Source: JBHICC01 sp046759385 (GTDB taxonomy: Bacteria; Pseudomonadota; Gammaproteobacteria; Acidiferrobacterales; SPGG2). Taken from it: 33,682 bases of DNA. Of the stretch, positions 1 to 7,613 are shown one piece after another (position 1 is the stretch's first letter; every line of letters starts with the position of its first letter). The position numbers and the translations under genes are program-made. The notes under the pieces are model-generated. The model was given only the letters and a program-made list of their open reading frames with translations. It was not told the DNA's origin and made no database searches. The stretch lies in contig JBHICC010000029.1 of the NCBI GenBank assembly GCA_046759385.1, positions 1-33,682 of the forward strand, given 5' to 3'.

Positions 1-6
1 GCCCAT
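1..6 (-). CDS. Start of a gene running off the left edge, probably the lyase large subunit
   Basis: Only ATG GGC is visible on the minus strand. It lies two bases after the TAA of the small SAF-domain subunit. In SuyAB and UxaA-type lyases the small subunit is followed directly by the large catalytic subunit, so this is the expected place for it. The product call rests on that context alone. Confidence 0.3.
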
Positions 7-8
7 AG

Positions 9-293
9 TTACCACCTTTTGGTCTTGGTGTTATGCACGTGGACATGGTGCCCCTTGCCGACGCTGGCGATCGAACACCCGATGTCATGTCCATACTTAA
101 TAATCGTGTCACCGTCTTTGATGTCTGCGAGGGCAATCTTGTGGCCAAGGGGAATCGGGTCCATCGCCTTCATGGTGACGGTCTCGTCAGTCTCCATCAC
201 CCAGCCGGTTAGGTCTTGGCCCACCTGCACGTTCTCGACGACCACCACCCCGACGGTATCGCCCTTATCATGTACGAGGAAATGCGTAGTCAC
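9..293 (-). CDS. SAF-domain lyase small subunit, SuyA/UxaA N-terminal type
   Basis: This 94-residue protein starts at GTG, four bases after a perfect AGGAGG, which fixes the start. The whole length resembles the SAF domain of altronate/galactarate dehydratases as found in the alpha subunit of (2R)-sulfolactate sulfo-lyase. Visible features are FLVHDKGDTVGVVV at the N-terminus, a central PLGHKIAL, and a conserved C-terminal stretch GHHVHVHNTKTKRW. In characterised relatives this subunit works with a large subunit that eliminates sulfite from sulfolactate, or water from sugar acids. The ATG just downstream at the window edge fits that pairing. Substrate cannot be told from this subunit; a sulfonate would suit a region rich in organophosphorus genes, but that is inference. 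Confidence 0.75.
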   Translation of the reverse strand: MTTHFLVHDKGDTVGVVVVENVQVGQDLTGWVMETDETVTMKAMDPIPLGHKIALADIKDGDTIIKYGHDIGCSIASVGKGHHVHVHNTKTKRW

Positions 294-363
294 GCTGCCT
301 CCTATGGTGGCCGAGAACTTCGCATCATAATATAAGTGCCAGCGCCGAAGCTATGGACCGACA

Positions 364-1017
364 ATGCGATATAGAAAGAGTCAGCTTCTGATGCTCGCGC
401 TCGTCGGCTCGTTTACTGCATCGACAGCGCCGGCTGACCCGATTCACGAAGCAGCTGAGAGAGGCGATCTGCTCGGCATACAGAATTTGATCGCTGAGGG
501 CGCTGACGTCAACGCACGCAATGACTATAACCTTACGCCGTTGCATATGGCTGTGGGCAGCGGTCATCTGCGGATCGTCGAGCTGCTGGTCGTAAATGGT
601 GCCGACGTCAACGCCCCCCACCAGATGGGTACACCGCTCGCCCCAGCAGCGCTATTCGGCTACGACCAAATTGCCGAGCGGTTGATCGCGGCGGGCGCCG
701 ACGTGAATGCGACCGGTAAGGACGGCGTCACGCCGCTGCATTTCGCAGTCGGCAAGAGCCACGCGCCGGTCACACGATTGCTTATTGAAAACGGCGCCCG
801 TGTGAACGCGAAAGACGACGACGGCGCGACGCCTCTACATGTTGCCGTGGTCAAGGGTCAGAAGGAAATCATTGAACTACTCATCGACAAGGGTGCAGAC
901 GTCAATGCGAGAACGAACGCTGGCCTCACACCGTTATGGGCTGCCCGGGTTGCCGGACGCGAGGACATCGTTGAATTGCTGAAAAAGCATGGGGCGGTTG
1001 TCGAGCGAACGATCTAG
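364..1017 (+). CDS. Secreted ankyrin-repeat protein
   Basis: The 217-residue product opens with a basic stretch and a hydrophobic run (residues 6-20) ending in small residues, which looks like a Sec signal peptide cleaved around residue 23. Residues 25-217 are about six ankyrin repeats of some 33 residues. Each carries the TPLH-A-GH-ELL-GADVN pattern (for example LTPLHMAVGSGH and LLVVNGADVNA); the third has TPLAPAA and the last is shortened. Ankyrin repeats bind proteins, so this is probably a periplasmic or envelope adaptor. It is transcribed away from the SuyA-like gene with about 70 bases between them. There is no enzymatic domain, and the partner is unknown. Confidence 0.85.
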   Translation: MRYRKSQLLMLALVGSFTASTAPADPIHEAAERGDLLGIQNLIAEGADVNARNDYNLTPLHMAVGSGHLRIVELLVVNGADVNAPHQMGTPLAPAALFGYDQIAERLIAAGADVNATGKDGVTPLHFAVGKSHAPVTRLLIENGARVNAKDDDGATPLHVAVVKGQKEIIELLIDKGADVNARTNAGLTPLWAARVAGREDIVELLKKHGAVVERTI

Positions 1018-1036
1018 TTGCGCCGCTTAGAACCGT

Positions 1037-1762
1037 TTAGTGCTCAGGAATCGGTCGTTTGACAAAACTCTTGTTGCGGATGTCGAGATAGCCCAAGGCC
1101 GCCTCGTTACGCGGAATACGCAGGAATCGGACTACCGTACTGATGCAGCGCTCTTTTGAATTGACGACCTCGCCGATTTTGTCTGAAAACCGCTTGGCTT
1201 CCTCGTACAGCCCTTCCTGGTTGAGAGACCGCTCAGCGAGACTTGTTATCTCGTCTTCCTTCACTAGCAGGGTAGCCGTTAGCCAGTTGAGAAAGCAGGT
1301 TTTTCGCCGCGCCCATGACTCTTTAATGTCAGGCCAGGGGTAGGTTTCCCAGCTCTTTGTCGCGCTTTCCCTATAGAACGAATACGGGTCGAAGCCATAC
1401 GCCGCCTCCCTAGGGACGATCACAAGATGCTCGAGGGTATTTTCGATCTCGTTGGCGATCCGAGTCTTGTCGCCATCAGGATCGCTGACTGGCATCAGCT
1501 GCGGGACGCAATCGATCCAGTACCTTTGTAGATGTAGCAGCTCATGCAGTACAAGCCGTGGTCCGAACGCATCTTCATTTCGATACAAGAGTGCTGCCCC
1601 TTCTTCTGAGGCCGCAAGGATTACGGCTTTGGGATTGGCCGCTGTTTCGCCCGAAGGTACCGGTGCCGGCCTCACATCGATCTCAACACCGGCGAAATTT
1701 TCAAGCTCTTGGACGAGCTGTTGTACCCCACCGCTTAATCTTTGGAAAAATCTCTGCTGCAC
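1037..1762 (-). CDS. Unrecognised protein with a zinc-protease-like HELLH motif
   Basis: I do not recognise the family of this 241-residue protein. It has HELLH at residues 73-77, preceded by a hydrophobic strand, and acidic residues at 105, 107 and 111 in a following helix. This resembles the gluzincin arrangement of a zinc HExxH plus a downstream Glu. No signal peptide or membrane segment is visible, so it is probably cytoplasmic. The first available start is GTG at 1762; a stop lies five codons upstream. It follows the YbdK-type ligase by 40 bases on the same strand, so the two may be co-transcribed. It could be a peptidase, or a protein that merely keeps the fold. Confidence 0.6.
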   Translation of the reverse strand: MQQRFFQRLSGGVQQLVQELENFAGVEIDVRPAPVPSGETAANPKAVILAASEEGAALLYRNEDAFGPRLVLHELLHLQRYWIDCVPQLMPVSDPDGDKTRIANEIENTLEHLVIVPREAAYGFDPYSFYRESATKSWETYPWPDIKESWARRKTCFLNWLTATLLVKEDEITSLAERSLNQEGLYEEAKRFSDKIGEVVNSKERCISTVVRFLRIPRNEAALGYLDIRNKSFVKRPIPEH

Positions 1763-1802
1763 GAAATCTGCCAGTTACGCCAACGATAAACGGCTCGATG
1801 TT

Positions 1803-2936
1803 CTACACTCCGTGCATCGTTTCTTCTATCAACATATCGACGACGGCCCTGAGCGCTTCCTCATGACTAGCACCTGCAGCTTTGGCATCGTCATACGTCT
1901 TGATCTGCCAGTGGGCACTGGTACCGCGCTCGAGAATTTTGCGGGCGTGCTGGACTTCAGGGACGCAACCAAAATGGCCTGCGTCTTCGACAACCAACGC
2001 TAGGATTTCCTCTAGCAAGTCCGCATACGGGACGATTTCACCCTTACCAAAGTCAAATAAACCCTCTTCGAAGCCATAGCGTTGCGCGCGCCAGCGGTTC
2101 TCGTTAATCAGGAAGTTTGCATAGGAACGCCATCGTTGATTATCACGGCGCAGCCGATAGAGCATACGCAACCAGCAGCGACACAGCGCCGCAATACAGA
2201 TGCTGTCAGCGAGACGTGTACACATATCTGTGATGCGCATCTCCAACGTTGGGAAACGCACACTCGGTCGGATGTCCCACCAAATTTTCGTGCCATCCTC
2301 GATCACGCCCGTATTGACCAACACATCGAGATGGCGTTGGAACTCGCCGTAGCTGTCGAATTTTCCCGGCAGCCCAGTACGCGGAAGCTCATTCCACACG
2401 GCAAGGCGATAGGATTTTAGGCCTGTGTTCATGCCTTCCCAGAAAGGTGATGATGTACTCAGCACTAAGAGATGAGGCAAAACGTAGGCGGCTTGGTCCA
2501 TAAGATCGATCCTCAGATCGTCGTCTTCAATGCCGACATGGACATGCATACCGCTGATCATGAGCCGACTCGCCACCGCCTGCAAATCGCGCGCGAGGTC
2601 ATCATAGCGTTCCTTGGGTGTGTGCTTCTGGGCACCCCAGGTCGCGAATGGATGTGTAGACGCCGCGATGATGGCGAGCCCATGATTTGCAGCCTCGTCT
2701 GCCACACATTTACGCAGGTATGCCAGGTCATCACGCGCTTGCTGCAAGGTGTCGCAAACGCGCGTCCCGACTTCGATCTGGGACTGTAAAAACTCCGGCT
2801 TTACTTGTTCCTCAAGTAATTTTTCGCACTCAGTTAACATGCTTGGAGGTGCCTCCTTGATGAGATCGCGCGTTTCGCGATCCACCAGCAGGTACTCTTC
2901 TTCTATGCCAACGGTGAAACTGGGCTTCTTGAGCAT
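1803..2936 (-). CDS. ybdK: YbdK-type carboxylate-amine ligase (glutamate-cysteine ligase 2 family)
   Basis: From the ATG at 2936 the product is 377 residues. The N-terminal FTVGIEEEYLLVD is the hallmark of the GCS2/YbdK family, whose members join an amine to a carboxylate using ATP (weak gamma-glutamylcysteine synthesis in Escherichia coli YbdK). Other typical segments are ISGMHVHVGI, the IRPSVRFPTLEMRITD core and NENRWRAQRYGF near the C-terminus. A GTG 45 bases upstream would add 15 non-conserved residues and has no better ribosome site, so I use the ATG. The HELLH gene follows 40 bases downstream. The physiological substrate of this family is unsettled. Confidence 0.85.
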   Translation of the reverse strand: MLKKPSFTVGIEEEYLLVDRETRDLIKEAPPSMLTECEKLLEEQVKPEFLQSQIEVGTRVCDTLQQARDDLAYLRKCVADEAANHGLAIIAASTHPFATWGAQKHTPKERYDDLARDLQAVASRLMISGMHVHVGIEDDDLRIDLMDQAAYVLPHLLVLSTSSPFWEGMNTGLKSYRLAVWNELPRTGLPGKFDSYGEFQRHLDVLVNTGVIEDGTKIWWDIRPSVRFPTLEMRITDMCTRLADSICIAALCRCWLRMLYRLRRDNQRWRSYANFLINENRWRAQRYGFEEGLFDFGKGEIVPYADLLEEILALVVEDAGHFGCVPEVQHARKILERGTSAHWQIKTYDDAKAAGASHEEALRAVVDMLIEETMHGV

Positions 2937-3093
2937 GGGTGCGGCGGGACTCGTCGGAACGGTGGGAACGCAGTATAACACGCCGTTCTGCCCGCACTTA
3001 GGACATCACTTGGATAACACGCCTGACAAGCGTTAGAAGGAGGTCAAGAGAATCGGGCTGACGTTCAAATGGAGCAAGTCGCGGAAACAGACG

Positions 3094-4386
3094 CTACTTG
3101 CCCACAGCTATCGCTGCGAACGCATGCTCGCCGAAAAGTAACTCGCGTAATGCCACGGGCTTGTGGATGATATGTGCGAGACTACTCAGTGCACTGTCGA
3201 TAGCTTGTACCAGCTTGGCATCACCGCCAAATCGCGCCAAAGTCTCCGGGGGCAGAAATTTGATGAGCAGCGCGGATGTGCCCGGCGGGAGGCCGGCAAA
3301 ATGGACCGTCATGATCCCGTAGTCACGCAAAAGCAGCATGGCCAGGGCGGCCGTAGCTTCGTAGGGGACTATGGGCGCTTCAATGAGGTCCGCGCGCTGC
3401 ATGGCAATTTCCAGAATAGCCTCGCCCCGTAATTGTCCTATCACCGGTGTCTCGACAACGCGTTTACTGCCCAATACGGCTTTCAACTCGCGTACGACGC
3501 CTTTGGTAGTCGCCACCAACTCGCGTACGCGTGCCGGGTCATACTGCTCGAGTGAACGGACAACTGCTGGATACAGCATCGGGCGTGCTTCGAGTCCCAT
3601 CTCAAGCGCGCGCACGCGTATCGTGTCCACGATTTCACGCTTGCCGCCAAGCAATCCCAGCCGCGGACCGGTCGTTCCATACTTATCGAGGCCTGTAGTG
3701 GCGACATCCACGTCCAGTTCTAGCGACTTCGGCTGCTCAAAGACGGCCGGACCAACGCGCGCACCGCCAGCGTCATCGACTAGGATTCTCGCCTTGGCCT
3801 TGCGGGCTGACGCAATGATGTGCTTGATCTCGTCTGCTTGTAGGATCTCGTAGCTTACGGCGAGCCGCGTTAAGGCGACGAGTGAGACGTTATTCGCGCT
3901 GGCCAATGCGGTCTCGAACTGGTCAACACCAATGGTATCGATAAAACCGGCACCGGCGTGTGCCGCGGCACGGGTCACTGCCGGGTGACTGTAGCTGGGG
4001 GAGACGCCGATGACGGTTTCGCCGGGTTTCACCATCAGTAGAGTCGCTAGTAGCAAGCCAGCCGTTTGCCGATTTAAAAGCACGATGTCGTGTTTGCCGC
4101 GGTTACCACCTAGGTGTGCGAGACCTAACTCGGTGAGCTGGTCGATGTAGAGTGCCGGGGCCAGCTCATCATCGAGCAACGCCCAGTCCTCTTCGCTACA
4201 AGAAAAATTGCGCTCAAGACCGCTGAGGTTAAAAACGGCCTCGTGGCCGTGTTCGGCTATCCGAGCCTGAATGATGCTCCATGCTGTACGTAGCTTCAGA
4301 ATGTCATCCTGGGTGCTAGTTATCAGTTCACCACGCGCGTAGGGAAGGCCCGAGGCATACTCGTTTCCAAATTTATCCTTCTTCAC
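3094..4386 (-). CDS. PLP-dependent enzyme of fold type I, SelA-like/aminotransferase class V
   Basis: The product has 430 residues, normal for the fold. VDDAGGARVG near 203-211 carries the aspartate that contacts the pyridine nitrogen. K235 in TTGLDKYGTTG, followed by PRLGLLGG, is the likely Schiff-base lysine. SYSHPAVTRA near 131-140 resembles the SelA-like group, which includes selenocysteine synthase and aminosugar-acid ammonia-lyases. The N-terminal LSGLERNF and GNRGKHD segments fit substrate and phosphate binding. The gene diverges from the HAD gene with about 100 bases between them, so it may belong to the same catabolic theme. The reaction (lyase, transaminase or racemase) cannot be decided. 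I would not call it SelA, because no selenocysteine genes are near. Confidence 0.7.
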   Translation of the reverse strand: MKKDKFGNEYASGLPYARGELITSTQDDILKLRTAWSIIQARIAEHGHEAVFNLSGLERNFSCSEEDWALLDDELAPALYIDQLTELGLAHLGGNRGKHDIVLLNRQTAGLLLATLLMVKPGETVIGVSPSYSHPAVTRAAAHAGAGFIDTIGVDQFETALASANNVSLVALTRLAVSYEILQADEIKHIIASARKAKARILVDDAGGARVGPAVFEQPKSLELDVDVATTGLDKYGTTGPRLGLLGGKREIVDTIRVRALEMGLEARPMLYPAVVRSLEQYDPARVRELVATTKGVVRELKAVLGSKRVVETPVIGQLRGEAILEIAMQRADLIEAPIVPYEATAALAMLLLRDYGIMTVHFAGLPPGTSALLIKFLPPETLARFGGDAKLVQAIDSALSSLAHIIHKPVALRELLFGEHAFAAIAVGK

Positions 4387-4488
4387 GGTCTACTCCAATT
4401 TCTTTGTCGCTGGCTGCCGGCTATGGTAGCACGACGCGCATGTGCGGTAGAGTTGTGATAATCCTAAGTCACCGGTTCGAGGAGTATA

Positions 4489-5184
4489 TTGTCTCCGTTT
4501 GAAAATATCCGTGCACTGACTTTCGATGTACTGGGTACGGTGCTCGATCTCGGTGGCAGCCTGACACCTTATGTCGAACGCTTCCTGAAAGCAAAAAGAG
4601 TGTCAGTGGATCCGCCTCGTTTCTGGGAGCAGTGGCGTTATCGCCAACGTATCGAGCAGTTCCAGGATTCGCTGGTGATGCTCGGCCACAGCGGTTACCT
4701 GGAAACGGCACGGCGAGCATTAGTCTACACACTCCGGCTCAACGGTATTGAGCCTTCCAAGGCTGACATCGAGCAGATCATGCAGGGTTGGCAGGAGCTC
4801 CGCCCGTTCCCGGATGTGGTTCCGGTGCTGCCACGGTTAGCGGCGTGTTACCGGTTAGTGGCGCTCTCGAACGGCAGCCCGGAATTTCTTGCGCACTTGG
4901 CGAAAAACCGCATTAAGCACGATTTCCACGAGACATTGTCGGTGGACATGTTCGGTGCCTTTAAGCCCCATCCGTCGGTGTACCGCGGCGCGGCGCGGCG
5001 TCTCGGCCTGGCACTAAACGAGATCATGATGGTCTCCGCGCACGCGTTCGATATCATGGGCGCACGGGCGTGCGGCTATCACGCTGTCTACGTAAACCGC
5101 TACGCGCTGCCGTACGACGATACACCTTACTTACCCGATGTGACGGTGAAAAATTTCACCGAACTCGCCGACGTCATCTTATGA
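4489..5184 (+). CDS. HAD-superfamily hydrolase, (S)-2-haloacid dehalogenase type II
   Basis: This 231-residue protein starts at TTG, four bases after GGAG. It has all HAD motifs: FDVLGTVLD with nucleophile D13, LSNGSPEF with S127-N128, FKPHP with K159, and SAHAFDIMGA with D188. The FDxxGT(V/L)xD first motif and FWEQWRYRQ near residue 45 are typical of L-2-haloacid dehalogenases, which hydrolyse C-halogen bonds through an aspartyl ester. The position equivalent to the common Asn in SSN-W-D is His185. Its stop abuts the enolase-superfamily gene, so the two are translated together. A phosphatase role is possible, but the second HAD aspartate expected of phosphatases is absent. Confidence 0.8.
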   Translation: MSPFENIRALTFDVLGTVLDLGGSLTPYVERFLKAKRVSVDPPRFWEQWRYRQRIEQFQDSLVMLGHSGYLETARRALVYTLRLNGIEPSKADIEQIMQGWQELRPFPDVVPVLPRLAACYRLVALSNGSPEFLAHLAKNRIKHDFHETLSVDMFGAFKPHPSVYRGAARRLGLALNEIMMVSAHAFDIMGARACGYHAVYVNRYALPYDDTPYLPDVTVKNFTELADVIL

Positions 5185-5193
5185 TTGCCGATA

Positions 5194-6270
5194 ATGCCGG
5201 TCGAATGCGTGACAATTTCCCGCCTAAAGGTGCCCCTGAAGACACCGTATAAGCTTTCGCTTGCGGAGATTCGAGCATTTGACACCGTTTTGGTCGAAGC
5301 ACGAAACGGTGATGGGCGTATTGGGCTTGGCGAAGCTACCGTGCTCACAGGCTATACCCACGAAACGATCGATCAATGCTGGGAGCTGGCAGCAGAGCTG
5401 GCGCAGAGAATCATCGGCCGACCCTTCGAGGATGCCAAGGCGATCGCCGATGAATCGCGTCACCGCGCGCCGTTCACCGTAACCGCGGTGGTGACGGCGA
5501 TTGAGATGTTGCAGGGCAGCTCGTTTCTCACCCGCAGCGCGCCCGAGCGGGTGCCGTTGCTCGCCCTTGTCCACAGCACCGATGCCGATGGGTTATCCCG
5601 AGAGATCGATACGTTGATCGAGCAGCACTACGCAACGTTGAAGGTAAAGGTCGGTTTCGATGTCGAGTCCGACCTCACGCGCGTGCGATTGATTCAGCAA
5701 TTGGTTGACGGTCGTGCGCGACTGCGGATTGATGCTAACCAAGGTTACAATCGTGATGACGCACGCCACTTCGCCAAATCGCTGAATCCGGAGGGCATTG
5801 AGTTGCTAGAACAGACCTGTGCCGCCGGAGATTGGAAAGCGGCGCAGGCCGTTGCCGAGGTTGCCGACGTGCCGTTGATGCTTGATGAATCGATCTATGA
5901 TCTAAGCGACGTGGACCGCGCCGCAGACCTGGGCGTTGCACAGTACATAAAATTCAAGCTCATGAAGGCCGGTGGGCTTGCGGATCTCGCGAAAGCGCTC
6001 GACCACATTCGCGCTTGCGGCATGGAGCCGGTGTTAGGGAACGGCGTCGCGTGCGATGTGGGTTGCTGGATGGAGGCCTGCATGATGCCCGGTTACGTGA
6101 ATAACGCAGGGGAAATGAACGGCTTCCTGAAGACGCGAAGCCCGCTCTTTCAAGAGCCGCTGATTGTCGAACACGATGCCATTAAGCTCGAGCCGGCTTT
6201 CGTGCCGAAGCTCGATCAAGCCATGATCACCCAATACACCGAGGCCACGCAGCAATTCGGATCGCAGTAG
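5194..6270 (+). CDS. Mandelate racemase/muconate lactonizing enzyme (enolase superfamily)
   Basis: The product has about 358 residues and an intact barrel active site. Numbered from a possible TTG at 5185, it has KVKVG with K153/K155, metal ligands D183 (DANQGY), E209 (EQ) and D234 (DES), and the opposite lysines in YIKFKLMKAGG (K258, K261). This layout is the MLE subgroup, which includes cycloisomerases, N-acylamino acid racemases, dipeptide epimerases and o-succinylbenzoate synthase. The DES rather than a His-Asp dyad argues against mandelate racemase itself. It follows the dehalogenase without a gap, and a terminator-like hairpin follows it. With a gamma-glutamyl transferase homologue nearby, a dipeptide or N-acyl amino acid substrate is an attractive guess. 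Confidence 0.82.
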   Translation: MPVECVTISRLKVPLKTPYKLSLAEIRAFDTVLVEARNGDGRIGLGEATVLTGYTHETIDQCWELAAELAQRIIGRPFEDAKAIADESRHRAPFTVTAVVTAIEMLQGSSFLTRSAPERVPLLALVHSTDADGLSREIDTLIEQHYATLKVKVGFDVESDLTRVRLIQQLVDGRARLRIDANQGYNRDDARHFAKSLNPEGIELLEQTCAAGDWKAAQAVAEVADVPLMLDESIYDLSDVDRAADLGVAQYIKFKLMKAGGLADLAKALDHIRACGMEPVLGNGVACDVGCWMEACMMPGYVNNAGEMNGFLKTRSPLFQEPLIVEHDAIKLEPAFVPKLDQAMITQYTEATQQFGSQ

Positions 6271-6291
6271 GGTTAGAAAAAACGCATAATC

Positions 6292-6327
6292 CCGGCACAA
6301 TCGCAATTCCGTGCCGGACCGCTTTTT
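6292..6327 (+). terminator. Candidate rho-independent terminator
   Basis: CCGGCAC at 6292-6298 pairs perfectly with GTGCCGG at 6311-6317 across a 12-base loop, and TTTTT follows at 6323-6327. It lies 21 bases after the enolase-superfamily stop and just before the MFS gene. The U-run starts five bases after the stem, so termination may be partial. Confidence 0.55.
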
Positions 6328-6344
6328 AGGGGATAAGAACCTTC

Positions 6345-7562
6345 ATGCCGGTCAAACGCGCGTCCGTATTATTGGTCTGCGGTACGCTCATCATCGCGCT
6401 CAGCCTAGGGATCAGGCACGCGTTTGGAGTCTTTCTGCGCCCGGTGACACTCGATCTCTCGCTATCGCGCGAGGTTTTCGGCTTGGCGGTGGCGTTGCAG
6501 AACTTGATCTGGGGACTCGCGCAGCCATTTGCCGGCATGATCGCGGACAAGCTCGGCAGCGCACCCGTGATCGGTGTGGGCGGATTGATCTATGTCGCGG
6601 GGCTCGTTCTCGCCACCGCTAGCACCGACGCGACCGGCCTTTATATAAGTGTCGGAGTATTGCTGGGTATCGGCCTAAGCGCCACCAGTTATGCTGTTGT
6701 CCTCGGCGCCATCGGCCGAGCCGTGCCCGCAGAGAAGCGCAGCGTCGCACTCGGAATTGCCACGGCCGGCGGGTCGTTCGGCATGTTTGCGGTGGTCCCT
6801 GGGAGTCAGCTACTCATAGCGAGCTTCGGCTGGATCCCGACCTTGACGATCTTGGCCATGACCGCAGCGCTGGTGCCATGGCTCGCTATGGGTTTTGCAC
6901 GGAACGAGGCGTCACCGGAAAGCACACGGTTGCCGCAGTCGTTGTCGGAGGCGTTGAGCGAAGCGCGACAGCACTCAGGTTATTGGCTTCTAAATGCAGG
7001 TTTCTTCGTTTGCGGTTTTCAAACGGTATTCATCGCCACGCACCTCCCCTCTTTCCTGGCAGATCAGGATATCTCGCCAATGATCGCGGCCATCTCCCTC
7101 GCATTGATCGGCTTTTTTAACATGATCGGTACTTACCTTTGGGGCCTATACGGCGACAAGTATCGGAAAAAATATCTCCTCACTTGGTTGTATCTGGCGC
7201 GGGCAATTGTGATTGCGTTGTTTATGTTTGTTCCTATCTCTAATGCTTCTGCACTGTTGTTCGGCGTCGCCGTGGGGTTACTGTGGCTCGGCACCGTACC
7301 GCTGACAAGTGGCTTAGTCGCACAGATTTTCGGTTTGCGGTATATGGCGACCTTAGTGGGGATCGTGTTCCTTAGTCACCAGGTCGGCAGTTTCTTGGGT
7401 GGCTGGCTCGGTGGCTACGCGTTCGATCGAACAGGTTCCTATGACATGATTTGGTTTGCTTGCATCGCGCTCGGGGTTGCAGCAGCGATATTGCATTGGC
7501 CGATTGCCGATGCGCCGCTCGAGCGCGCGCATGCTAAACTGCGCACAGAACAAGCGATGTAG
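6345..7562 (+). CDS. MFS transporter, OFA/monocarboxylate-like
   Basis: This 405-residue membrane protein has about twelve hydrophobic segments. The first carries GIRHAFGVFLRPVT and the second LNLIWGLAQP-like residues with GMIADKLG, the MFS loop 2-3 signature. A central hydrophilic loop around residues 190-210 separates the halves, and GLYGDKYRKKY in the second half repeats the loop motif. These features match bacterial carriers of the oxalate/formate-antiporter and monocarboxylate type, which move organic anions. It lies between the enolase-superfamily enzyme and the GGT-family gene on the same strand, so it probably imports their substrate. The substrate itself cannot be read from sequence. 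Confidence 0.85.
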   Translation: MPVKRASVLLVCGTLIIALSLGIRHAFGVFLRPVTLDLSLSREVFGLAVALQNLIWGLAQPFAGMIADKLGSAPVIGVGGLIYVAGLVLATASTDATGLYISVGVLLGIGLSATSYAVVLGAIGRAVPAEKRSVALGIATAGGSFGMFAVVPGSQLLIASFGWIPTLTILAMTAALVPWLAMGFARNEASPESTRLPQSLSEALSEARQHSGYWLLNAGFFVCGFQTVFIATHLPSFLADQDISPMIAAISLALIGFFNMIGTYLWGLYGDKYRKKYLLTWLYLARAIVIALFMFVPISNASALLFGVAVGLLWLGTVPLTSGLVAQIFGLRYMATLVGIVFLSHQVGSFLGGWLGGYAFDRTGSYDMIWFACIALGVAAAILHWPIADAPLERAHAKLRTEQAM

Positions 7563-7613
7563 CAAACGCTGGTAATCGCGTTCACATACACGCCGAAACA
7601 CTGTCGATCCAAG

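Noticed and set aside
1452..2003. A 183-codon rightward frame across the HELLH/YbdK junction
   Set aside because: It is antisense to two genes with conserved motifs and has no ribosome site or family likeness.
2937..2981. N-terminal extension of the YbdK ligase from GTG 2981
   Set aside because: The extra 15 residues are not family-like, and the ATG at 2936 starts just before the conserved GIEEEY motif.
3069..3170. Short rightward frame after an AAGGAGG-like site near 3036
   Set aside because: The site is about 26 bases from the ATG, the frame is 33 codons and runs into the opposing PLP enzyme gene.
4489..5184. Phosphonoacetaldehyde hydrolase (PhnX)
   Set aside because: PhnX has a different first motif and a cap-domain Schiff-base lysine. 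This protein matches the haloacid dehalogenase pattern instead.
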